A stretch of 64,000 nucleotides of DNA, taken from positions 62,001-126,000 of the forward strand of contig NZ_PYWB01000001.1 in the NCBI RefSeq assembly GCF_003056345.1, read 5' to 3'. The translations under genes and the position numbers were made by a program. Position 1 is the stretch's first letter; every line of letters starts with the position of its first letter. The notes beneath the pieces are model-generated. The model did not search any database. It was not told where the DNA came from and was given only the letters and a program-made list of their open reading frames with translations. The DNA comes from Devosia submarina. Its GTDB lineage: Bacteria > Pseudomonadota > Alphaproteobacteria > Rhizobiales > Devosiaceae. Positions 57,595-64,000 of this stretch are shown here, one piece after another.

Positions 57595-57775
57595 GGCGCG
57601 CTCACCTTTTCGTTGTCGGCAGCAATAGGCGTTCGGGATTTGTGTGTGGCATACGGGCGGGGGATAAACTGGAACCAGACCTTACCGTTCCAACAAGCAG
57701 GCAAAGCAATCGCGGCACTGCAATTGGCGAGACTTGAGGCCCCACAATCCCTTTCGGGATTCATTCTCATCCGCG

Positions 57776-57961
57776 TCAGGGCGTTATCTTTTTGCTTGTT
57801 TTCTCTTGTTCGCGCTCGGCAAGCAGTTGTTCAAGAGCTTGGAACCAATATTCGGTCTCCCTGCCATTTGGGCGTCCATCATTCTCCCACAAGTGATAGG
57901 CGGCCTGACGAACCCGCTGCTCGAAATCGAGATCGACGAATTTTTCCGTATCCTCGTACAT
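57776..57961 (-). CDS. DUF2934 small protein
   Basis: A 61-residue protein whose segment RVRQAAYHLWENDGRPNGRE followed by W-x-x-A matches the DUF2934 signature (R-x-x-A-Y-x-L-W-E-x-x-G-R-P-x-G). GGGAGAA five bases before the ATG supports the start. The remainder is charged and helical. DUF2934 proteins are common beside trehalose and glycogen genes in Hyphomicrobiales; their function is unknown. It lies 76 bp downstream of treZ on the same strand. Confidence 0.85.
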   Translation of the reverse strand: MYEDTEKFVDLDFEQRVRQAAYHLWENDGRPNGRETEYWFQALEQLLAEREQEKTSKKITP

Positions 57962-58037
57962 CAGTTTCTCCCTACATGGCGCCGGAACGATTTCGCCGGC
58001 AGATTGCCCTGCCGGACAGAGGTCGTGTATGTGGTTC

Positions 58038-59843
58038 TCACTCCGAGCTAGTTCCCCAGAGCACCGTCCATGGCGCCAGGGTCTGGCCTTCTAGCTTCCC
58101 CAAGGAGAATATGGGCTGCGCCTCGTATTCCACGTCGATCTCGATCGGTTTATCGCTGAGATTTGCAAGCAGTTGGAGCCTTGTTCCCCCGGGAAACGAC
58201 CAGTCGACGGCAATCGCATTCCGATCGAGCCGAACTGAGTTCCGATTGCCAGAAAGTCCGCGGAGCAGGGGCACGATGTTCTTGGCACGGATACTGAGGA
58301 GCTCGCTGTAGAAAGCCAGCATCTCGGAATGGCGTCCAGTTGCAGGTTTGCTCCAGTCCAACTTGGCCGAAGCAAAGGTAGAGTAGGCGGTTGGGTCAAG
58401 CAGGTCATCGGCATCAAAGCCGGGGAGCCGCGAAAGCTCCTTGCGCCGGCCCTGCCGAACCTTTTCGTTCAACTCCTCGTCGAAATCACAGAAATAGGGG
58501 AACGGCTCCGGCGCCCCCCATTCCTCTCCCATGAACAGCATAGGAATTTCCGGCGCGAGCAGGCAAATCGCAGCGATGGCTTTGAGTTCGTCGGGACCGC
58601 GATAGCTCACCATCCTATCGCCAAGTGCCCTGTTCCCGATCTGGTCGTGGTTCTGGGTGAAGGAAACAAAGGCAGTCGGCGGAAGTTCGGCACTGGGCTT
58701 GCCCCGAGTGCTGCCGCGGTAGGGCATCTCCTCTCCCTGAAAAACAAAACCCTCGGCTAGGGAGCGCGCCAACTTCTTGCTGTCGTGGGCATAGTCCGCA
58801 TAATAGCCAAAGTCTTCGCCTGTGGCCGCGGTGTGCAGAACGTGGTGCAGATCATCGTTCCACTGCGCCGTGTAGAGCTTTGGAGTGCCGTCCAGATTGC
58901 GGCGCAGCAGGTCGCTGTTGTTTTCTTCGTTCTCAACGATGAGGTGGAGCGGCCGACCGGCAGTTGCAGCCCTCAAGCGTCGGGCCATCTCATGGAGCAA
59001 GTGCTCCTCGCTTGTGTCGACAATGGCTTGAACGGCATCGAAACGCAGCCCATCGATCCTGAACTGGGTGATCCAGTAGAGGGCATTTTGAATAACGAAC
59101 TCGCGCACCCATTTGGAGTTTTCAGCATCGTAATTGATGCCCTGACCCCAGCTTGACTGGTGCTTGTCTGTGAACAGCGGCGCATAGTTCGGCATGTAAT
59201 TACCGTCCGGCCCGAAGTGGTTATAGACCACATCAAGGAACACGCTGATACCACGTGCATGGGCCTCATCCACCAGGGCCATCAGGTCCTCGGGTCGCCC
59301 ATAGCTGCTGTCTGGAGCATAGGGTAACACGCCGTCATAGCCCCAATTGTATCGCCCTGGAAAATCGCTAAGCGGCATGATCTGGAGGGCCGTGACGCCA
59401 AGCTGCTGCAGATGGTCCAAGCGATCTATGGCTGCACGATACGTCCCTTCCTTTGTGAAGGAGCCCACGTGCATCTCGTATATGACCATCTCCTCCCACG
59501 GTCGCCCCTGCCAGTCATCCGTGCGCCAGGCGTAGTCGCCGAGATCGATGACCTCGCTCGGGCCGTGCACATCTTGGGGCTGGAAACGCGACCCCGGATC
59601 GGGAACTTCGAGCCCGTCGGGCAACACGAATTTATAAAGGGCACCAGCTTGTGCACCGCTCGCCTTGAACATATGCCACCCATCAGCAGCAGGCTGCATG
59701 TCCTTGGGCTCTTCATCGTCCAGCTGCAGCAAAATTTTCCGATGGAGAGGCGCCCACAGCCTAAACTCGACGCCATCGTCCGAAAGGACTGGACCAAAGG
59801 AGAAGGACTGTTCTGAAGGAGACTGCAATTCGGCGGAAAGCAT
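58038..59843 (-). CDS. treZ: Malto-oligosyltrehalose trehalohydrolase
   Basis: A 601-residue GH13 enzyme that releases trehalose from maltooligosyltrehalose in the cytosol. The N-terminal CBM48-like domain (FGPVLSDDGVEFRLWAPLHR) precedes the barrel (VIYEMHVGSFTKEGTYRAAI). The catalytic residues are Asp in DGLRFDAVQAI, Glu in LIVENEENN and Asp in FTQNHDQIGNRALG, a TreZ-type context. This is full length. Its usual partner TreY is not in this window; the adjacent GH13 gene on the same strand is TreS-like instead. About 140 bp separate the two. Confidence 0.93.
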   Translation of the reverse strand: MLSAELQSPSEQSFSFGPVLSDDGVEFRLWAPLHRKILLQLDDEEPKDMQPAADGWHMFKASGAQAGALYKFVLPDGLEVPDPGSRFQPQDVHGPSEVIDLGDYAWRTDDWQGRPWEEMVIYEMHVGSFTKEGTYRAAIDRLDHLQQLGVTALQIMPLSDFPGRYNWGYDGVLPYAPDSSYGRPEDLMALVDEAHARGISVFLDVVYNHFGPDGNYMPNYAPLFTDKHQSSWGQGINYDAENSKWVREFVIQNALYWITQFRIDGLRFDAVQAIVDTSEEHLLHEMARRLRAATAGRPLHLIVENEENNSDLLRRNLDGTPKLYTAQWNDDLHHVLHTAATGEDFGYYADYAHDSKKLARSLAEGFVFQGEEMPYRGSTRGKPSAELPPTAFVSFTQNHDQIGNRALGDRMVSYRGPDELKAIAAICLLAPEIPMLFMGEEWGAPEPFPYFCDFDEELNEKVRQGRRKELSRLPGFDADDLLDPTAYSTFASAKLDWSKPATGRHSEMLAFYSELLSIRAKNIVPLLRGLSGNRNSVRLDRNAIAVDWSFPGGTRLQLLANLSDKPIEIDVEYEAQPIFSLGKLEGQTLAPWTVLWGTSSE

Positions 59844-59983
59844 GAAGAACTCGTCTAGAGGAGGAGTTCCGGCAACGTTCCTCGCGGGCTCTCAGTTGCT
59901 GATTTAACCGATGCTGCTGTTTCCGTGGGGGAACCCGGTTTAGAGACTCTCGCCTTCGAGATCCGCCGCAATTGCTTTCCTTA

Positions 59984-62116
59984 TCAGGCCGGCCGCAGCG
60001 TACCCACGATCCGCAAGGATTGCCCCGAATAGCCTTCCAGCCGAATGGTGAGTTCCCGATCGTCCGACAGGTCGCCAATAATAGTTTCCTGCAGCATATC
60101 CACGACTGGGCCCGGCTCAGCCTGGGGCAGGCTCACAGTCTCCTCAATCGGATCGGGGCCGAAGTTCAGAGCCGTGATCTGCATCCCGCGATTGTCGGGA
60201 AGTTCATGCACCATCACCAGCAAGCTTGGATTTTGCACCTCGGGAATGGCCGTCTGCTTGGCGGCGTAAAGGCTATAAGCCTGCCGCACCGAAAGAAGAT
60301 GCTTGAGCTGGCTAGCAAAGGATTGCGGATCCTGCAGTTGCTGGTTAAGCGGCCCATAGAGCACCTTGGCCTTCGGCAGACCAGCGCTGGATTGCTGTGC
60401 GTCCGGATTCACATCAACCAGATCATAAGCGCCGCGCTCGATCCAGCGCGTGTCTCCTTCCTTTATCAACTCGCCCACGGTCTCGGAAGGCAAGGGAAGG
60501 GCGCCGACCAAGTCCCACCCCGAAAGGGCAAAAACCCCTGGCTGGTAGGCATTGAACATTGCCAACAGAAGGTGGATGCGTTTGATGAGCTCGGCCTGCT
60601 CAGGGGTAATCGCATCAAGGTCGCGTATGCCAAGCGCTGCGGTGATGACGCTGATGGTTGTGCAAGCAACGCCATTGGCCACGAAACGCAGATTGTATGG
60701 GGCCGCATCGCCGGTCAGCTTGAGATACATGGTGTCGCGCAAATGCTCGCGCAAAAGGCTGCCCGGCCAAGTCTGGCCTTCGAAACTATAGGTGTCGTGC
60801 GCGTGCTTGGTCCAGAAATGCACGAGCTCGAGTGTTAGCTCGTCATGGTTCTGCATCGCATGAACCAGCGAGGCCGGATCAATCCCGAAATCATGCACCT
60901 GTTTGAGCATCAGGCGCAGAAATTCTGTTTTTCCTGTCAGAAGCGCATGATGATAGGCAGGCCGGTTGATGAAGTCATACGATAAGTCCGCGCCACCCTT
61001 GGACATATCGGCGATATCATCCACGGTCAGGTTGAGCTCCTGAAAGGAGAACCCGCCGGCCTTGCGGATCATGCCCGCAATGACCTGGTTGCCGACCATG
61101 GATAGCGGGTGCCCCTCGGACCAGGCGGTAGAGTTTTGCTGCACTTCAACGCCAAGGAAACCATTGGCATCGAGCCGGACACCGCGCGCGCCCAGCACAT
61201 CGATGGAGTGAAGCGCATCGCCTACAACCATTTGCGCAGCGGCGAAGGATGGGTCGAGCCAGTTGAGGGACGGCTGCCCCTCCTTGAAGTAATGGAGATA
61301 TACCCAGCGCCGCGCGATGCCATCGACGCCTACGACAACGTCGGTGGCGCTCCAGTCCGTTTCCTTGACGCCGGGCTCGAAAAAGATCACGCGCCGAAGC
61401 TGGCCAACAATGTAGCCCTTCTCCTTGAGGGCATCCACGCATGCCGGCGGAACGTTTGCAGCCCGACGCCCCTCGGGAATCTCGGGCAACAAGTTCCAGT
61501 CCTCTTCGGGAATTTCAACCATGTGGTAGAGGCCGGGATAGTCCGCATAGAACATCTCGGCGAGCCGGAAGTCGGCGCCCTTGCCGGTATGAGCCGGTAT
61601 AACATCGTCGATCACGATGGCATTATAGGCAGCTGCCACGCGGCTCATGGCGACGAATTCGTCAAGCGTGCCAAAATTGGGGTCGATCTCGAAGCTGATG
61701 CGGTCGAAATTGCCGTCAACCGTAGGCGTTTTCACCCCATCACGAATGCCGCCGGCTTCCTTCATGGGGCCGGTGTGCACGGCCTGAACGCCGACGGCAG
61801 CAAGGTTGCGCCAAAGCTCCGGGTCTCCAAGCGTTGCCAGAACGCTTTCACCCTCACGAGTCACAATGGAGGCAGGATAGGCAGTAAACCACACCGAAGC
61901 CTGGGCCGAGGCTGCGCGGGGCCGGGCCTCGGCATAGGGATGGCGCCAGAAACGCCCCTGGCCGGAATACCGGCTAGCGAGCTTGCGCGCATTAGCGAGC
62001 ATCGACTGGCCAAGAAGCCATTCAACATACTGAGGATCAGGTTTGTCCATACTTGGCCCGTTCGATCTGATGGTTTGGACGTGAGAAGCGGTGGCTGGCC
62101 CCTCAACGCCTGACAT
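59984..62116 (-). CDS. GH13 enzyme, trehalose-synthase-like (maltose alpha-D-glucosyltransferase-like)
   Basis: A 710-residue GH13 enzyme. The catalytic triad is recognisable: Asp in [14 protein letters not shown], Glu in [14 protein letters not shown] and Asp in [15 protein letters not shown]. The context ([20 protein letters not shown], then [13 protein letters not shown]) fits the GH13_33/trehalose-synthase-like group better than alpha-amylase or TreY. It probably interconverts maltose and trehalose, feeding GlgE. No fused maltokinase domain is present. It is divergent from glgE across 120 bp. The start may instead be ATG 62050 ([12 protein letters not shown]), which matches relatives better; neither has a strong Shine-Dalgarno. 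Confidence 0.78.
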   Translation of the reverse strand: MSGVEGPATASHVQTIRSNGPSMDKPDPQYVEWLLGQSMLANARKLASRYSGQGRFWRHPYAEARPRAASAQASVWFTAYPASIVTREGESVLATLGDPELWRNLAAVGVQAVHTGPMKEAGGIRDGVKTPTVDGNFDRISFEIDPNFGTLDEFVAMSRVAAAYNAIVIDDVIPAHTGKGADFRLAEMFYADYPGLYHMVEIPEEDWNLLPEIPEGRRAANVPPACVDALKEKGYIVGQLRRVIFFEPGVKETDWSATDVVVGVDGIARRWVYLHYFKEGQPSLNWLDPSFAAAQMVVGDALHSIDVLGARGVRLDANGFLGVEVQQNSTAWSEGHPLSMVGNQVIAGMIRKAGGFSFQELNLTVDDIADMSKGGADLSYDFINRPAYHHALLTGKTEFLRLMLKQVHDFGIDPASLVHAMQNHDELTLELVHFWTKHAHDTYSFEGQTWPGSLLREHLRDTMYLKLTGDAAPYNLRFVANGVACTTISVITAALGIRDLDAITPEQAELIKRIHLLLAMFNAYQPGVFALSGWDLVGALPLPSETVGELIKEGDTRWIERGAYDLVDVNPDAQQSSAGLPKAKVLYGPLNQQLQDPQSFASQLKHLLSVRQAYSLYAAKQTAIPEVQNPSLLVMVHELPDNRGMQITALNFGPDPIEETVSLPQAEPGPVVDMLQETIIGDLSDDRELTIRLEGYSGQSLRIVGTLRPA

Positions 62117-62237
62117 CAGCCTGCGTTGCCTTGTGCCTGCATCGGCGCATTACAGATCTGCGCTTTTGCCGTTGGGGAAACCAACCTCCCCGTTCAAGCA
62201 TTGCTGTGGCTTCTGAGGTAATCAAGGGGCGTCCAAG

Positions 62238-64000
62238 ATGCTGACTGGTGCTGGCGCAGGCAAGGGCAATGAACAGCAGTCTCGCGCTGCACCGCCGCAA
62301 GGACCTGGTTCAGCCGAGCAGCCCGACCGGCTGATGCAACTCGCATCCAAGCGTATCGCCATCGAGGGCGTCGAGCCAGAAATCGACGGCGGCCGCTTTC
62401 CGGCCAAAGCCGTGGTTCACCATCCTTTCACAATTGAGGCGGACATCTTTGGTGATGGTCACGAGAGCATCGATGCGTGCTTGCTGTTCCGCCCGGCGGG
62501 GACGCAAGCCTGGTCGGAACAGCCAATGGAGTTCCTCGAGAATGACCGGTGGCGCACCACCATCGTCTTTCCCGAAAACCGCCTCTACGAATATACATTG
62601 GCTGGCTGGCGCGACCTTTTTGGAACCTGGCGCAAGGAAATCGCCAAAAAGCATGCGGCCGGCATTCCAATCGTCCTTGAACTCGAAGAAGGTCGGCGCC
62701 TCCTGGACGCGGCGCAGTTTTCCGAAAGAGCGTCCAAGGCCGACGCGGCTGAGATCAAGCAGGTGCTGCAAGCCTTTTCGCTGCTGCAAAACGATGTCGA
62801 GCGCCTTGGTCTTCTAAGTTCCGATGCTGTGGCAGCACTGATGAAGCGCGCTGCGGTGCGCACCAATTTCAGCCAGTACGATCACGTGCTGGAGGTGTTC
62901 GTTGATCGAAAGCTGGCTGCAATCGGGGCCTGGTACGAGCTTTTTCCACGCTCGCAGACTAATGATGCCTCGCGTCACGGCACCTTCGACGACGTGATCA
63001 AGCGCTTGCCCTATATCCGCGACCTTGGCTTCGATGTGCTCTATTTCCCGCCCATCCACCCAATCGGCCAGACCAACAAGAAGGGTAAGAACAACTCGCT
63101 GACCCCATCGCCCGCCGATCCGGGCAGCCCTTATGCTATTGGCTCGGAACATGGTGGACACGAGGCAATCGAGCCCAAGCTCGGCACCTTTGCCGATTTT
63201 GACCGGCTGGTGCAGGCGGCGCGGGAGCATAATCTTGAAATAGCGCTGGACTTCGCCATCCAGTGCTCGCCCGACCACCCCTGGATCAAGTCACATCCGG
63301 AATGGTTCGACTGGCGACCAGATGGGTCCATCAAATACGCGGAGAATCCGCCAAAGAAATACGAGGACATCGTCAACGTCCACTTCTACCGCCAGGCGAT
63401 ACCCAGCCTTTGGTACACGTTGCGCGACATCGTTTTGCTATGGATCAATCACGGCGTGAAGATCTTCCGCGTCGACAATCCGCATACCAAGCCCTTCCCG
63501 TTTTGGGAGTGGCTGATCGGGGAAGTGCGAGCGCAACATCCCGACGCCATCTTCCTTTCGGAAGCTTTTACCCGTCCCAAGGTGATGAAGCGCCTGGCCA
63601 AGGTCGGCTTCAATCAGAGCTATTCATACTTCACCTGGCGTAACGCCAAGTGGGAGCTTGAACAATATCTGACTGAGCTCACCCAGGAAGAATGCCGGCA
63701 CTACATGCGGCCAAACTTCTTCCTGACCACGCACGACATCAATCCACGCTACCTGCAAAACAGTGGCCGACCCGGCTTTCAGACGCGGCTGATACTGGGC
63801 GCCACGCTTGCTGGCAGTTACGGCGTCTATAATGGTTTTGAAATTTGCGAGTCCGAACCCGTCCCCGGCAAGGAGGAATATCTCAACTCCGAAAAATATG
63901 AGATCCGCACCTGGGATTTCGACAAGCCGGAGAACGTCAAGTGGGACATTGAGTTCATCAACCGTTTGCGGCGTGAACACAAGGCCCTGCAGGATTTCAC
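62238..64000 (+). CDS. glgE: Alpha-1,4-glucan:maltose-1-phosphate maltosyltransferase (3' end beyond window)
   Basis: The frame is open from ATG 62238 (AAGGGG eight bases upstream) to the window edge, so only the first 587 residues are visible. The N-terminal domain (RIAIEGVEPEIDGGRFPAKA) and the GH13 barrel are typical of GlgE: GAWYELFPRSQTNDASRHGT, VLYFPPIHPIGQTNKKGKNN and DFAIQCSPDHPWIKSHPEWF. The catalytic residues are Asp in KIFRVDNPHTKPFPFWEW and Glu in IFLSEAFTRPKVM. It transfers maltose from maltose-1-phosphate to alpha-glucan. It is divergent from the TreS-like gene, consistent with the TreS-GlgE route to glycogen. Confidence 0.93.
   Translation, partial: MLTGAGAGKGNEQQSRAAPPQGPGSAEQPDRLMQLASKRIAIEGVEPEIDGGRFPAKAVVHHPFTIEADIFGDGHESIDACLLFRPAGTQAWSEQPMEFLENDRWRTTIVFPENRLYEYTLAGWRDLFGTWRKEIAKKHAAGIPIVLELEEGRRLLDAAQFSERASKADAAEIKQVLQAFSLLQNDVERLGLLSSDAVAALMKRAAVRTNFSQYDHVLEVFVDRKLAAIGAWYELFPRSQTNDASRHGTFDDVIKRLPYIRDLGFDVLYFPPIHPIGQTNKKGKNNSLTPSPADPGSPYAIGSEHGGHEAIEPKLGTFADFDRLVQAAREHNLEIALDFAIQCSPDHPWIKSHPEWFDWRPDGSIKYAENPPKKYEDIVNVHFYRQAIPSLWYTLRDIVLLWINHGVKIFRVDNPHTKPFPFWEWLIGEVRAQHPDAIFLSEAFTRPKVMKRLAKVGFNQSYSYFTWRNAKWELEQYLTELTQEECRHYMRPNFFLTTHDINPRYLQNSGRPGFQTRLILGATLAGSYGVYNGFEICESEPVPGKEEYLNSEKYEIRTWDFDKPENVKWDIEFINRLRREHKALQDF

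Noticed and set aside
57746..57761. AATCCC/GGGATT hairpin as a terminator between DUF2934 and the isochorismatase gene
   Set aside because: The stem is perfect but neither strand has a T-run after it, so I cannot support a terminator.
57349..58311. Open frame of 320 codons on the plus strand
   Set aside because: It lies antisense to the isochorismatase-like, DUF2934 and treZ genes, has no family resemblance, and the minus-strand genes have intact catalytic motifs.
59972..60838. Open frame of 288 codons on the plus strand
   Set aside because: It is antisense to the TreS-like gene, which has complete GH13 motifs.

Overview
The window looks like one chromosomal stretch of a high-GC alphaproteobacterium, most likely of the order Hyphomicrobiales (Devosia-like). 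That placement is an inference from protein flavour and from the REP-like palindrome at 38030-38050; no rRNA or other marker is present. Gene starts rest on Shine-Dalgarno sites, start/stop overlaps and conserved N-termini.

Layout. (1) 1-4346: the end of a repetitive acidic protein, followed by a type I secretion ABC transporter and its HlyD-type adaptor. (2) 4449-24267: a glycan region with many glycosyltransferases (GT4, GT87-like, DPM/GtrA, GT39-like, GT25), an acetyltransferase, a GMC oxidoreductase, a Wzx-type flippase, a secreted GH-A-like protein and a Wzy-type polymerase. It is punctuated by decayed DNA: a degenerate tRNA-Thr, an IS110/IS1111 transposase fragment and a broken LuxR-type gene. 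(3) 23704-29495: a flavin reductase, a phosphopantetheinyl transferase and a formyltransferase/adenylation/luciferase-like-monooxygenase/PCP NRPS. (4) 29657-37953: the polysaccharide export operon (SGNH lipoprotein, Wza-type pore, Wzz-type co-polymerase, BY-kinase-like protein lacking the Walker A lysine, ExeA-like ATPase), flanked by GT2 genes. (5) 38285-44677: a complete KS-AT-KR-DH-ACP-TE polyketide synthase. (6) 44711-48318: an acyl ligase, free ACP, PLP decarboxylase and acetyltransferase set of the kind seen in exosortase-linked EPS loci, though no exosortase is visible. (7) 48440-56085: GT61, small membrane ORFs, a LuxR-type regulator, a WecG/TagA glycosyltransferase fused to a STAS domain, two DegT aminotransferases interleaved with two tiny coupled ORFs, and an initiating sugar-phosphate transferase. 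(8) 56118-64000: housekeeping and carbohydrate genes (nadE, isochorismatase-like, DUF2934, treZ, TreS-like GH13, and glgE running off the end).

How it fits together. The initiating transferase (55414) and WecG/TagA enzyme (51228) would start a lipid-linked glycan, the many glycosyltransferases extend it, Wzx/Wzy flip and polymerise it, and the Wzz/Wza/kinase-like/ATPase set exports it. The most unusual feature is an apparently complete small NRPS-PKS line with its own PPTase and flavin reductase, plus a decarboxylase/ACP/ligase set, all interleaved with EPS genes. A plausible but unproven reading is that the locus makes a formylated, oxidised aminoacyl-polyketide that decorates the polysaccharide or is deployed with it. 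A separate small molecule whose genes merely sit here is the main alternative.
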